Below, piece by piece: positions 34,625 through 43,352 of a stretch of 64,000 bases of DNA. How positions within the stretch are numbered: position 1 is the stretch's first letter; the number at the start of each line of letters is the position of its first letter. The notes beneath the pieces were generated by a model. That model saw only the letters and a list, made by a program, of their open reading frames with translations. It was not told the origin of the DNA and made no database searches. Source of the DNA: Limosilactobacillus oris (GTDB lineage Bacteria > Bacillota > Bacilli > Lactobacillales > Lactobacillaceae); NCBI RefSeq assembly GCF_025311495.1, contig NZ_CP104398.1:806001-870000 (forward strand). Direction: 5' to 3'. Position numbers and translations under genes: made by a program.

Positions 34625-35815
34625 TTACTTCACTGCTTCTTGGAGGGCTTCACCCAACTGCTTCATCCCCGCCTTAATCTTGTCCTCTTCGGCGTTGGAG
34701 TAGTTCAGGCGGAAGGCCCCTGGCTGTGGCTTGCCAGCAAAGAACGGGTCGCCCGGAACAAAGGCCACGTTGTGTTCCAGACACTGCTTAAATAACTCAA
34801 CCGTGTCATCAACCCCCGGCACTTCGACCCAGAGGAACATCCCACCCTCCGGATCGGTGTACTTAACGCCGGCCGGGAAGTATTCCTTGATTCCTTCAAC
34901 CATCAATTCCTTGCGCTTGCCATAGAGCGCGCTGATTTCCTTAACGTGGGCGTCTAAGTCATTATGCACCAAGAATTCAACCACGGCGTACTGGGCCAGG
35001 TTGTCGGTGTGGAGGTCAGCAGACTGTTTAAGCACCGTCAGCTTATCAACTACCTTAGCATCGGCCACTAACCAGCCAAGCCGGAAGCCGGGGGCCAGAG
35101 TCTTTGAGAAAGTACTCATGTACAGGACGTGGCCATCCTTGTCAAAGGACTTAACCGCGGGCACGTGCTGGCCAGCAAAGCGAATCTCACCATACGGGTT
35201 ATCTTCCAGCACTAGGACATCGTACTTAGCAGCCAACTCAGCGAGCTTTTGGCGCCGGTCCGCTGGCATTGTCCGCCCGGTCGGATTCTGGAAGTTTGGC
35301 ACCGTGTAGATTAACTTAGTCGATGGGTTCGCCTTCAGCGCTGCCTCGAGGGCATCCATCTTCATCCCATCATCGTCCATCTCGACACTGACAAAATCAG
35401 CACCGTAGGACTTGAAGACGTCCAGGGCACAAAGGTAGGTCGGTTGCTCAACCAGGACGGTGTCGCCAGGATTGACAAATGCTTTCCCTACTAAGTCCAG
35501 CACCTGCTCAGAACCGGTGGTTACCAGGACATTTTCTAACTCACCCGTCACGTTTTCCTTTTGTTTAACGTGTTCTAAGATTTGTTCACGCAGGGCGGTT
35601 ACACCCTTGGCGGCCCCGTATTGCATGGCTTCTTGGCCGTGTTCTTCAAAGGCCAGGTCAACCGCCGCCTGCATTTCCTTAACCGGGAATAATTCAGGAG
35701 CTGGCAGGCCACCAGCAAAGGAAATAATTTGCGGATCCGCCGCTGCCTTTAAAATGGCCCCAACCGCATCCGTGCCGTCTGCTGGAACTCGTTTAGAAAA
35801 TTTAAACTCTGTCAT
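34625..35815 (-). CDS. PLP-dependent aminotransferase (fold I, Aro8/LysN-like)
   Basis: About 396 residues from ATG 35815 (MTEFKFSKRVP) with AAGGAG eight bases before. PLP lysine in STFSKTLAPGFRLGW (about residue 230), PNFQNPTGR substrate/PLP region, and ISFAGGLPAPELFP at the N-terminus, as in multisubstrate aromatic or 2-aminoadipate aminotransferases. Likely moves amino groups from aromatic or branched amino acids to 2-oxoglutarate. It is flanked on both sides by near-identical direct repeats. Confidence 0.92.
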   Translation of the reverse strand: MTEFKFSKRVPADGTDAVGAILKAAADPQIISFAGGLPAPELFPVKEMQAAVDLAFEEHGQEAMQYGAAKGVTALREQILEHVKQKENVTGELENVLVTTGSEQVLDLVGKAFVNPGDTVLVEQPTYLCALDVFKSYGADFVSVEMDDDGMKMDALEAALKANPSTKLIYTVPNFQNPTGRTMPADRRQKLAELAAKYDVLVLEDNPYGEIRFAGQHVPAVKSFDKDGHVLYMSTFSKTLAPGFRLGWLVADAKVVDKLTVLKQSADLHTDNLAQYAVVEFLVHNDLDAHVKEISALYGKRKELMVEGIKEYFPAGVKYTDPEGGMFLWVEVPGVDDTVELFKQCLEHNVAFVPGDPFFAGKPQPGAFRLNYSNAEEDKIKAGMKQLGEALQEAVK

Positions 35816-35993
35816 TGTCGTCACTCCTTATTCGTGGTTAATAATAAATTAGATATTTCTAATAGAAATATCATTGTTTTGTAGTATACAATACAAAGTT
35901 GCGATTGTGAAGCACATTTTGCAAGAAGCTAATTTAAATTAATTTTGGTTCAAACCGGCCGTTACCATCAGTAAATTAATTTAAAAAATAAAA

Positions 35994-36181
35994 GAGAGTG
36001 AGAAAAAACACCCCAAATCGGCTAGCAAGCTGATTTGGGGTGTTTGTCTTCGAACCTCCGCAAGGATGGCTAGGTTGGTTAAACACTGATTTATCAGCGT
36101 TTGAACTGCCAGCCAGCTACTGCGCTGAGGCATTATTAATCTATAAAATAGTTAAGAGGTTGAGTTAATTCCCAACCTCTC
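35994..36181. repeat. Family D repeat, copy 2
   Basis: Direct copy of the element at 34421-34608, 1573 bp apart start to start, with only scattered differences. Its closing stem 36155-36180 (AGAGGTTGAG / CCCAACCTCT) lies just after the rplA stop and probably terminates rplKA. The rest of 35816-35993 is the aminotransferase promoter region. Confidence 0.85.
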
Positions 36182-36196
36182 TTGATTATCCCATGC

Positions 36197-36889
36197 TTAG
36201 AAGCTTTCCAGGTCAAGCGTAACACTTGGGCCGAAAGTTGAAGCGATGGAGGCGTGCTTGATGTAAGTACCACGCACTGAAGCAGGACGAGCCTTAACAA
36301 CGATGTCTTCCAACGTCTTCAGGTTTTCAACCAGCTTGTCAGTGTCAAAGGATACCTTACCAAATGGCACAGCAACGTTACCATCCCGGTCAGTCCGGTA
36401 AGTTACTTGACCAGCCTTGGCGTCAGAAACAGCCTTGGCAACGTCCATCGTAACCGTACCAGTCTTCGGGTTTGGCATTAAGCCCTTAGGACCAAGGACC
36501 CGACCCAGGCGACCAACCTTAGGCATCATGTTTGGCGTAGCGATTGCAACGTCAAAGTCTAACCAGCCGTCTTGGATCTTTTCTACCAAGTCATCGGAGC
36601 CAACAAAGTCAGCACCGGCTTCTTCAGCAGCCTTAGCGTTGTCACCTTCAGCGAAGACGATCACGGTTTGGTCCTTACCAGTACCGTTAGGCAAAACAAC
36701 GGCACCACGTAATTGCTGGTCTGCTTGCTTAGTATCTACGTTTAAGTTGAATGCAACTTCGATTGAAGAGTCAAAGTTAGCAAAGTCAATGTCTTTTACC
36801 AATTGAACTGCGTCGTTAACAGCGTAAGCTTTCTTAGTGTCAACCTTTTTAAGCGCATCTTGGTACTTCTTACCACGATTCTTAGCCAT
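36197..36889 (-). CDS. rplA: Ribosomal protein L1
   Basis: 230 residues, standard length, starting [17 protein letters not shown]; includes [22 protein letters not shown], the conserved rRNA-binding segment. It is co-transcribed with rplK. A likely L1-binding hairpin lies in the 95-bp gap before it, so L1 may repress its own translation. Confidence 0.98.
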   Translation of the reverse strand: MAKNRGKKYQDALKKVDTKKAYAVNDAVQLVKDIDFANFDSSIEVAFNLNVDTKQADQQLRGAVVLPNGTGKDQTVIVFAEGDNAKAAEEAGADFVGSDDLVEKIQDGWLDFDVAIATPNMMPKVGRLGRVLGPKGLMPNPKTGTVTMDVAKAVSDAKAGQVTYRTDRDGNVAVPFGKVSFDTDKLVENLKTLEDIVVKARPASVRGTYIKHASIASTFGPSVTLDLESF

Positions 36890-36914
36890 CTTGTGTTTTT
36901 TCCTCCTTGCAAAT

Positions 36915-36955
36915 GTGGTCTAACGGAGTTAATACCTCCCACGGAGACGCACCAC
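36915..36955 (-). promoter_or_regulatory. L1-binding-like hairpin between rplK and rplA
   Basis: On the minus strand GTGGT ... ACCAC closes a structure (36951-36955 with 36915-36919) containing GGGAGG and CTCC in an inner stem. It resembles the L1 site of 23S rRNA helix 76-77 and Firmicutes rplK-rplA intercistronic regions. Confidence 0.55.
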
Positions 36956-36984
36956 TTTAATGGGACGTCCGGACTGCCGAGCAA

Positions 36985-37410
36985 TTAGTCTTCAACAGTG
37001 AAGCCCATGCTCCGTGCAGTACCTTCGATCATGCGCATCGCTGCTTCAACGTCAGCGGCGTTTAGATCTTGCATCTTCGTTTCGGCGATTTCCTTAACTT
37101 GGTCCTTGGTTACAGAAGCAACCTTCTTCGTGTTAGGTTCACCGGAACCGTGTTCAACACCAGCGGCCTTCTTCAGTAAGACAGCAGCAGGCGGCGTCTT
37201 AGTAATGAAGTCAAATGAACGGTCCTCATAAACGGTAATTACAACTGGGATCAGCATACCCTTTTGGTCAGCGGTCCGTGCGTTGAATTCCTTCGTGAAG
37301 CCCATGATGTTAATACCTGCTTGTCCAAGTGCAGGACCTACTGGTGGAGCTGGTGTTGCTGCACCGGCAGGAATTTGCAACTTGACAACGTTAGCTACTT
37401 TCTTTGCCAC
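36985..37410 (-). CDS. rplK: Ribosomal protein L11
   Basis: 141 residues starting [33 protein letters not shown], the Pro-rich N-terminal domain near the GTPase centre, and C-terminal rRNA-binding domain ending [12 protein letters not shown]. Preceded by AAGGAGG. Promoter on the minus strand: TTGAAA (37520-37525), 17 bp, TATTTT (37497-37502). Confidence 0.98.
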   Translation of the reverse strand: MAKKVANVVKLQIPAGAATPAPPVGPALGQAGINIMGFTKEFNARTADQKGMLIPVVITVYEDRSFDFITKTPPAAVLLKKAAGVEHGSGEPNTKKVASVTKDQVKEIAETKMQDLNAADVEAAMRMIEGTARSMGFTVED

Positions 37411-37586
37411 GAGACAAAACCTCCTTAGTCCGTGTTGTGGTCATGATGAGGCAGAAAATTTACCTCTCCCACAGTATGTTAATAGCATACCTTAAAAAAA
37501 TACCATAATTAGACGGGCATTTCAAGCCTGGATGTTGCCCTTTCCGCGAAGCAACTGCTAATGGGGCACCTCCTCGCGCAGGGCAA

Positions 37587-38132
37587 CTATTCCACCGTAT
37601 CGACCTGGTCAAAGCCTAATTCGGCAGACGTTTCCCGGCCAAACATTTCGACATTGACCTTCAGCTTCTGCTTTTCATGGTCGACTTCGGTAACCTTCCC
37701 GGTCAGGTCAGCGAACGGTCCAGCAATTACCTTGACGGTGTCGCCTTCCTTGACGTCAATATCACTGACGGTAATGTCAGCCCCCATCCGCTTCATGATC
37801 CGCTCTACTTCATCGGGAAGCAGCGGCGTTGGCTTGGAACCACCACCGTGAGAACCCAAGAATCCGGTTACCCCTGGCGTATTCCGGGCGATGTACCACG
37901 CTTGGTCAGTCATGATCATTTCGACCAGGACGTAACCGGGGAAAGTATTTTCAGTGACCTCTTTAGCCTGGCCATCCTTAACTTCCCGAACCGTTTCTTC
38001 CGCAACCACTACCCGAAAGATGTAGTCCTGCATCCCCATTGATTGGGCCCGTGACTCCAAGTTGCTCTTCACCCGGTTTTCGTAACCAGAGTAGGTATGC
38101 AGCACATACCAACGTTTTTCATGCGATTCCAC
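37587..38132 (-). CDS. nusG: Transcription elongation/antitermination factor NusG
   Basis: 181 residues: N-terminal NGN domain (KRWYVLHTYSGYENRVKSNLE) that binds the RNA polymerase clamp, and C-terminal KOW domain (EGDTVKVIAGPFADLTGKV). It follows secE; a 110-bp gap with a weak hairpin lies between. Downstream, 37499-37586 carries a GC-rich hairpin (TTGCCC ... GGGCAA) that probably terminates nusG. Confidence 0.97.
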   Translation of the reverse strand: MESHEKRWYVLHTYSGYENRVKSNLESRAQSMGMQDYIFRVVVAEETVREVKDGQAKEVTENTFPGYVLVEMIMTDQAWYIARNTPGVTGFLGSHGGGSKPTPLLPDEVERIMKRMGADITVSDIDVKEGDTVKVIAGPFADLTGKVTEVDHEKQKLKVNVEMFGRETSAELGFDQVDTVE

Positions 38133-38163
38133 GATGAATCCTCCTCTTTGATTTAACTTTTGC

Positions 38164-38196
38164 CAAAATAAAAAAACTTCGTATCTCCACGAAGCT
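38164..38196 (-). terminator. Hairpin between secE and nusG
   Basis: CTTCGT (38177-38182) pairs with ACGAAG (38189-38194), followed on the minus strand by TTTTTTTATTTT. Short stem with a long T-run: a partial terminator separating rpmG-secE from nusG. Confidence 0.6.
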
Positions 38197-38241
38197 CATC
38201 ACAGTTAGTATAGCAGACCGCTATTTGTTTTGCCACTATTG

Positions 38242-38418
38242 TTAAACAAATAGCTTCATAAATGATTGAATTAACCAGTCGAAGAGGGCAAAGAACAGGA
38301 CAAAAAATAGGGTCAGGGAAATAACAATTGTCGTATCCCGCCGGTTTTCCCGTGCCGTTGGCCAAACAACCAGCTTCATTTCATGGTTAACACTTTTAAT
38401 AAATCGAATCAAGTGCAT
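38242..38418 (-). CDS. secE: Preprotein translocase subunit SecE
   Basis: 58 residues from ATG 38418 (MHLIRFIKSV) with GGAGG upstream. One C-terminal transmembrane helix (about 33-55), preceded by the conserved amphipathic segment MKLVVWPTARENRRDT. Component of SecYEG. Between rpmG and nusG as in most Firmicutes. Confidence 0.95.
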   Translation of the reverse strand: MHLIRFIKSVNHEMKLVVWPTARENRRDTTIVISLTLFFVLFFALFDWLIQSFMKLFV

Positions 38419-38432
38419 AGTATCCTCCACTA

Positions 38433-38579
38433 TTTACTCTCGCGGTGCAATGTATATTCCCCGCAATGTTTGCAAAACTTGCGCAGCTCTAACCGGTCTT
38501 GGCGGTGTGGATTAGCGGCCACCGTATAGTTTCGCGCCCCACACTTGGTACATTCCAAGGCCACCTTCTTTTGGGACAT
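38433..38579 (-). CDS. rpmG: Ribosomal protein L33
   Basis: 49 residues from ATG 38579 ([19 protein letters not shown]), with four cysteines in two C-x-x-C pairs (CTKC, CKHC), so the zinc-binding form. Longer upstream frame lacks a ribosome-binding site. Coordinates exclude the stop codon; the stop TAA is at 38430-38432 and secE starts 11 bp on. Confidence 0.95.
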
Positions 38580-38643
38580 ACTAACACCTCCACGTACAGT
38601 ATAGACTATCACGAATCCCCAGGGAAAAGCAAGCTAACCGGGC

Positions 38644-39390
38644 TTATAAGGGGTGCCGGGAATTAAAGCCCTGGTAGATCAACAGGCTGGCGGCAACACT
38701 GGCATTAAGGCTCTGAACGTGGCCAATCATCGGAATCGTCAGCATCTCGTCGCAGTTCTTCTTGAGCAGGGGCGAAATTCCCTTGCCTTCATTACCGATT
38801 ACCAGTGCCACAGCACCATGGGCATCCCAGGTCCGGTAGTCCCGCCCCTTCATGTCGGTTCCAAAGAGCCAAACGCCACGGTCTTGCAACTCCTTGGCGG
38901 TCTGAACGAGGTTAGTAACCCGGGCAACGGGCACGTGTTCCAACGCTCCCGTTGAAGTCTTCGCCACGACCGACGTCAACCCCACCGCCCGGCGCCGGGG
39001 AATGATAATCCCGTGCACCCCGGCCGCATCCGCAGTTCGAATAATCGAGCCCAGGTTGTGGGGATCTTCCAGTTCATCCAAAATCAGGAAAAACGGGTCC
39101 TCTTGCTTTTGGGCGGCGTTTGCAAAGAGGTCGTCCAAGTCAGCGTACTGGTAAGCCGCCACTGCCAGCGCTACCCCCTGGTGGTTTTGGTGGTCAGTCA
39201 GCTGGTCCAGTTTCGTCTTCGGAACTGTGGAAACTACCAGACGCTTCTGCTTGGCGAGCTTAATGATTTCCGCAATCGCGTCTGCTTTCAGTCCGGCCTG
39301 GACGAATACCTTGTTAATTTCCTGGTCGGCCTTGAGGGCCATTACCGCGGGGTGGCGCCCAATAATAAAGTCAGTATTTTCAGTTTTCAT
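38644..39390 (-). CDS. rlmB: 23S rRNA (guanosine2251-2'-O)-methyltransferase
   Basis: About 248 residues from ATG 39390, overlapping the mrnC stop by 11 bp and preceded by GAAGGGCGG. SpoU-family knotted methyltransferase: N-terminal substrate-binding domain [12 protein letters not shown], then [29 protein letters not shown] and [13 protein letters not shown], the three SpoU motifs. Modifies the peptidyltransferase-loop region of 23S rRNA. In operon with cysS and mrnC. Confidence 0.93.
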   Translation of the reverse strand: MKTENTDFIIGRHPAVMALKADQEINKVFVQAGLKADAIAEIIKLAKQKRLVVSTVPKTKLDQLTDHQNHQGVALAVAAYQYADLDDLFANAAQKQEDPFFLILDELEDPHNLGSIIRTADAAGVHGIIIPRRRAVGLTSVVAKTSTGALEHVPVARVTNLVQTAKELQDRGVWLFGTDMKGRDYRTWDAHGAVALVIGNEGKGISPLLKKNCDEMLTIPMIGHVQSLNASVAASLLIYQGFNSRHPL

Positions 39391-39793
39391 GCTTTGTCCG
39401 CCCTTCTTCAACTTGTTTAATACACCATGCTGCTAGTTCAGCCAGTCGCTCTTGCTGACCTGAAAGCTGGAGGTACCCCATCAGGGCCTCAAACCCCGTC
39501 GAAATACGGTAAGTCAGCACCGAGGTGTGCTTGGCGTGGGTGTGGCTGTTAGCGTTGCGGCCCCGTTTGAAGTAGGCCCATTCTTCCGCGGTCAAGAGCT
39601 CATCAGCCTTCATCAGGTCGATCAGCGCTGCCTGAGCCTTTGCTGAGACGTAGTGGGTCGCAATGTGCTGCAGCTTGGTGGGCTTGCTAAGCCCCGTGCT
39701 TAATAAATGCTGGCGGATAAACACTTCATAGACGGCGTCGCCCAGGTAGGCGAGCGCAATCCCGTTCAACTGCTGGTAGTTTGCTTCTTCCAT
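39380..39793 (-). CDS. mrnC: Mini-ribonuclease III
   Basis: 137 residues: an RNase III catalytic domain without a dsRNA-binding domain. Signature [18 protein letters not shown] with the metal-binding Asp, and HKH-rich helix [14 protein letters not shown]. It matures 23S rRNA ends in Firmicutes. Placed between cysS and rlmB, the usual order. Confidence 0.95.
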   Translation of the reverse strand: MEEANYQQLNGIALAYLGDAVYEVFIRQHLLSTGLSKPTKLQHIATHYVSAKAQAALIDLMKADELLTAEEWAYFKRGRNANSHTHAKHTSVLTYRISTGFEALMGYLQLSGQQERLAELAAWCIKQVEEGRTKHEN

Positions 39794-39804
39794 ACTTTTG
39801 CTTA

Positions 39805-41220
39805 TTACTGCTCCTTCTTGTAACGCGTTCCCTGGGGAGTATCTTCAAGGATAATCCCCTGTTGTTTTAATTCATCCCGAATTTGGTCGCTGCGAGCGAA
39901 ATCCTTGTTCTTCCGGGCCTGGTTCCGCTCCTCAATCAGCGCCTTGATCTGTTCGTCGTCAATGTGGTTATCATGGGCAACGAGCTTGATGCCAAAGATG
40001 CTGATCAGCTGGGCCAGCTTGTCCTTGTATGCCTGGAGGGCCCCCTGCTTGACCGCTGCTTGCTGGGCGTAAGTGTTGGCCGCCTTGACCAGCTCATAAA
40101 CCACGGCAATCCCGTTTTGCACGTTGATATCATCATCCATGGCCGTGGTAAAGCGTGCGGTAAAGTCTGCCAGCTGCTGGGTTACCAGTGCGTCGTCTCC
40201 TGCTGCCGCGTCCTGCTGTCGGTAGGTCAGGTTGTCGTAAGCGGTCTGGATGTGTTCCAGGTTATTTTTAGCATCCGTCAGGTTATCCTCGCTGTACTGG
40301 ATGGGCCGCCGGTACTGGGTCGTTGCCATAAAGAAGCGTAGCACCTGCGGGTCGACCGTCTTGATAATATCGTGGACAGTAATGAAGTTGTGCAGGGACT
40401 TGCTCATCTTCTCGTTGTCCTTGCCAATCGTTACAAAGCCATTGTGCATCCAGTAGCGGACGAAGAGCTGGCCGGTCGCCGCCTCACTCTGGGCAATTTC
40501 ATTTTCGTGGTGGGGAAATTCAAGGTCCTGTCCACCGGCGTGAATATCCAGGGTCTGACCGAGGTACTTTGTGGACATTACCGAGCATTCGATGTGCCAG
40601 CCAGGACGGCCCTGGCCCCATGGGGAATCCCAGCTGATTTCACCAGGCTTGGCCGCCTTCCAGAGGGCGAAGTCCATCGGGTCCTCCTTTTTGCCAATCT
40701 CATCGGCGCTGACGTGTTCACTGGCACCAACTTCCAGGTCGTCAATCGACTGCCCAGACAGCTGACCGTAGTGGGCAAACTTCCGCGCCCGGTAGTAAAC
40801 ATCCCCGTCGCTTTCGTAAGCATACCCCTTCTCAATCAGTGTTTGGACAAAGGCAATGATGTCGGGAATGTTTTCGGTTGCCCGGGGGTGCTTGGTTGCC
40901 GGTTCAATATTAACCGCCGTCGTGTCCGCCATAAAAGCCTGGATGAACTTATCCGCCAGTTGGGGCACGGTAATCCCCTGCTCATGAGCGGCCTTGATCA
41001 TTTTGTCATCCACGTCGGTGAAGTTAGAAACGTAGTTGACCTGGTAGCCTTTAAACTCAAGGTAGCGACGAACGGTATCAAAGGCGATGGCACTACGCGC
41101 GTTGCCAATGTGAATATAGTTATAAACGGTGGGACCACAGACATACATATTAACAACCCCCGGGTGGAGGGGCTTAAATTCTTCTTTTTGCCGGGTTAAA
41201 GTATTGTATATCTTCAGCAT
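39805..41220 (-). CDS. cysS: Cysteinyl-tRNA synthetase
   Basis: 471 residues, class I synthetase. [16 protein letters not shown] carries the HIGH motif and a zinc ligand Cys; KMSKSLHNF is the KMSKS loop (about residue 266). GWHIECSVM and [10 protein letters not shown] supply further zinc ligands. First gene of cysS-mrnC-rlmB. No T-box leader was recognised upstream. Confidence 0.97.
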   Translation of the reverse strand: MLKIYNTLTRQKEEFKPLHPGVVNMYVCGPTVYNYIHIGNARSAIAFDTVRRYLEFKGYQVNYVSNFTDVDDKMIKAAHEQGITVPQLADKFIQAFMADTTAVNIEPATKHPRATENIPDIIAFVQTLIEKGYAYESDGDVYYRARKFAHYGQLSGQSIDDLEVGASEHVSADEIGKKEDPMDFALWKAAKPGEISWDSPWGQGRPGWHIECSVMSTKYLGQTLDIHAGGQDLEFPHHENEIAQSEAATGQLFVRYWMHNGFVTIGKDNEKMSKSLHNFITVHDIIKTVDPQVLRFFMATTQYRRPIQYSEDNLTDAKNNLEHIQTAYDNLTYRQQDAAAGDDALVTQQLADFTARFTTAMDDDINVQNGIAVVYELVKAANTYAQQAAVKQGALQAYKDKLAQLISIFGIKLVAHDNHIDDEQIKALIEERNQARKNKDFARSDQIRDELKQQGIILEDTPQGTRYKKEQ

Positions 41221-41363
41221 TTTGATCTTCTCCCATCGTTGATTGAAATCTTCCCAATAATTTTAACACATTCGGCCTACCGGTTCGGGATTTTCTCACC
41301 ATAAACAATTTTTGGAATTTTGGTCATACTTTCTTCACATTTAATTGTTACTATAATAACCGT

Positions 41364-41516
41364 AGCAAGGAGCAATCCTTACTACATTCAATGAAACCTA
41401 TTATTTTTCAATTACTCCTCCCAATAGTAACCGAAAAAATAATAAAAATTGCGAAATCTCCCCCAAGATTATCGTAATACTCCCTAATGAGATAGCTCCC
41501 AAGCTATCTCTTTTTT
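41364..41516 (+). ncRNA. Candidate small RNA with repeated C-rich exposed segments
   Basis: TATAAT at 41352-41357 precedes, and a strong terminator ends, a ~150-nt region with no ORF between leftward genes. Predicted hairpins: AAGGA/TCCTT (41367-41380); TTACT/AGTAA with loop CCTCCCAAT (41412-41430); AATCT/AGATT with loop CCCCCA (41455-41470); terminator stem GAGATAGCT/AGCTATCTC with loop CCCA (41489-41510) and TTTTTT. A fourth segment, ACTCCCTAA, lies single-stranded at 41479-41487. Loops of this kind pair with Shine-Dalgarno sequences in Gram-positive sRNAs such as RsaE. The -35 is weak. Transcription is not proven. Confidence 0.55.
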
Positions 41517-41540
41517 GTACTAGCTAGCCAAACAACGGCG

Positions 41541-41573
41541 CAGTACACAGATGGGCTCCAGTGCTCGGCAGTT
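41541..41573. repeat. Family C repeat, copy 3, left part (interrupted by IS3)
   Basis: GGCGCAGTACACAG followed by the left hairpin arm GGGCTCCAGTGCTCGGCA (41553-41570) and GTT. The matching right arm resumes at 43267. Confidence 0.8.
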
Positions 41574-41617
41574 TGGACTGCACCCTGTCAAGTAGACAGG
41601 TAATTATACAATGAATG

Positions 41618-42481
41618 TTAGGCAGCTTGATGCCGGTATTCTACCGGGGTCAGGCTGTTTAATTTTACTTGATAACGGTGATGATTGTAGAAGTAGATAT
41701 ATTGATCAATTGAAGTGACTAGTTCCTCATAGCTTCGGAAGATTTGTCCATAGTAGGCCTCGTCCTTATAGTGGCTCCAGAAACTTTCCATCGGGGCATT
41801 ATCAATGCACTTCCCGACGCGGGACATACTGCGACTGATACCATGCTCGGCCGTCAAACGAGCAAACTCCTTGGAAGTGTATTGGAAACCACGATCACTA
41901 TGAAGTAATGGTTTGGCAGTCGGATAGAGTTTTAAAGCCTGTTCAAGCGTCTTCATTACCAATGGGTTGTCATTGCGCTGGCTAACGACATAACTAATAA
42001 TCTCGCCGTTGTATAAGTCCTTAACAGCACTGAGATAGGCTTTTTGACCATTACCATAAGTCAGATATGTTACATCAGTTACCCACTTTTCATTTAACCG
42101 TTTAGCTGTGAAATCGCGGTTAAGGAGGTTCGGCTCATAGCTTTGTCCACGAGCGATTGTGCAGCTGTGACGAGGACGACGAATCACCGCCCGCAGGTTC
42201 ATTTCAACGAGAAGTCGCCGAATGCGCTTGTGGTTGTAGTGGCAGTTATAGCGGCGATTAATGAGCATCGTTAGTCTGCGGTAGCCCCAGGTACCCTTCA
42301 TTTCCCAATAGGCCTGTCTGAGCCGCGCTTTTAGTTGCTTATTGACTGCTTCTTTAGTAGGAAGTGGTCGGGAAAGCCAGCGATAGTAAGCTGATCGTGA
42401 GACCTGGGCAAGAGCACAAAGTCGCTTGACTAATTGCCCTGGAAAAGCCTGACAAGTAGCCTGAATGGCCTGATATCGCAT
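41618..42481 (-). CDS. IS3-family transposase OrfB
   Basis: 287 residues from the ATG; the frame stays open upstream into orfA, so in vivo it is probably the C-terminal half of an OrfAB fusion. DDE catalytic residues: Asp in EKWVTDVTYLTYG, Asp in LLHSDRGFQYTS, Glu in APMESFWSHYKDE. Typical IS150 group rve integrase core. Confidence 0.93.
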   Translation of the reverse strand: MRYQAIQATCQAFPGQLVKRLCALAQVSRSAYYRWLSRPLPTKEAVNKQLKARLRQAYWEMKGTWGYRRLTMLINRRYNCHYNHKRIRRLLVEMNLRAVIRRPRHSCTIARGQSYEPNLLNRDFTAKRLNEKWVTDVTYLTYGNGQKAYLSAVKDLYNGEIISYVVSQRNDNPLVMKTLEQALKLYPTAKPLLHSDRGFQYTSKEFARLTAEHGISRSMSRVGKCIDNAPMESFWSHYKDEAYYGQIFRSYEELVTSIDQYIYFYNHHRYQVKLNSLTPVEYRHQAA

Positions 42482-42498
42482 CAGATGACTACGATTAT

Positions 42499-43194
42499 TT
42501 ACTTCTTGTCTTCGTCCTCCAGGGCACTTAATTTTTTTAGGAAGAAGTTTTCCGCGGCGAGGTCTTGATTGCGGGCTTCTAGTTCCTTAATCCGCCGTTC
42601 CAATTGTTCTTCTTTACTTAACTTAGCCAAAGCCGGTTTTTGCATTTGATGTCCGCGATGATCAACGAGTGCTTTTCGACCGTCACGTTCATATTTCCGA
42701 ACCCAGCTATAAACCTGGCTGTAAGAAACACCATACTTCCTCACCGCTGTTTGGTAGTCCTTATCATTGGCAAGCGTGAAGTGGACAATTTCCAGCCGTT
42801 GATCGTAAGTAGTTTTCCGCGGTGTTTTCATCTTGGTAGAACCTCCCGTAATCTTCTTCAAGGTTTTACCGTTAGTATACTGGTTCACCCAACGCATGAG
42901 AAGACTACGACTGGAGATATTATACTTACGACAGCACTCTAGTTGCGAGTAATGATTGTCCAGATAATCCAGGACCGCCGCTCGCTTGAGGTCAGTAGGA
43001 TAACGGCGACAAGTGTGTGACTCCTTTAAGCCCGCCACCCCATTATTCTGGTAGTTAACGATCCACCTTCTTAAAGTTGTCCTGGCAATTCCCAGTTCTC
43101 GGGCCACCCCGCTTAAAGAGTGCTTTCTCTCCAGAACCTTTACCACGGCTACTAGCCGCTGATTTAGAGTATGATTACTAGTTCGATTGGACAT
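42499..43194 (-). CDS. IS3-family transposase OrfA
   Basis: 231 residues with repeated helix-turn-helix motifs (about 15-50, 65-100, 125-165) and a C-terminal leucine-zipper-like coiled coil (LSKEEQLERRIKELEARNQDLAAENFFLKKL). It binds the IS ends. The slippery heptamer A AAA AAA (complement of 42532-42538) lies nine codons before its stop, where a -1 shift enters the orfB frame. Confidence 0.92.
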   Translation of the reverse strand: MSNRTSNHTLNQRLVAVVKVLERKHSLSGVARELGIARTTLRRWIVNYQNNGVAGLKESHTCRRYPTDLKRAAVLDYLDNHYSQLECCRKYNISSRSLLMRWVNQYTNGKTLKKITGGSTKMKTPRKTTYDQRLEIVHFTLANDKDYQTAVRKYGVSYSQVYSWVRKYERDGRKALVDHRGHQMQKPALAKLSKEEQLERRIKELEARNQDLAAENFFLKKLSALEDEDKK

Positions 43195-43263
43195 AAAAAC
43201 TCCCCCTAGAGTTAGATACAGAATTTTGTATAATTCCGTGTCTACTCTAAAGGGAGCATATCA

Positions 43264-43335
43264 GTTTGCCGAGCTCTGGAGCCCATTTTGCTTTCGAAAG
43301 ACTGGGTGTGTGCCGTCACGCACCTAGCCATTATT
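43264..43335. repeat. Family C repeat, copy 3, right part
   Basis: GTT duplication, then right hairpin arm TGCCGAGCTCTGGAGCCC (43267-43284) and TTTTGCTTTCGAAAGACT, followed by GGTGTGTGCCGTCACGCACC. Continues the element cut by the IS. Confidence 0.8.
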
Positions 43336-43352
43336 AATTCATCATTTTGAGA

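Larger units (their letters stand above)
41574..43263 (-). mobile_element. IS3-family insertion sequence (IS150-like)
   Basis: 1690 bp. The ends form imperfect inverted repeats of 38 bp: left begins TGGACTGCACCCTGTC, right (reversed) begins TGATATGCTCCCTTTAG, and both converge on AATTATACAA. A 3-bp direct duplication GTT flanks it (41571-41573, 43264-43266). It contains orfA and orfB on the minus strand with a -1 frameshift signal. All parts look intact. Confidence 0.92.

Noticed and set aside
40372-41199. 275-codon plus-strand ORF
   Set aside because: Mirror of cysS coding sequence in the opposite strand; no motif and no start signal.
41221-41363. T-box riboswitch upstream of cysS
   Set aside because: Looked for a T-box consensus (UGGN-type loop and antiterminator) on the minus strand and found none.
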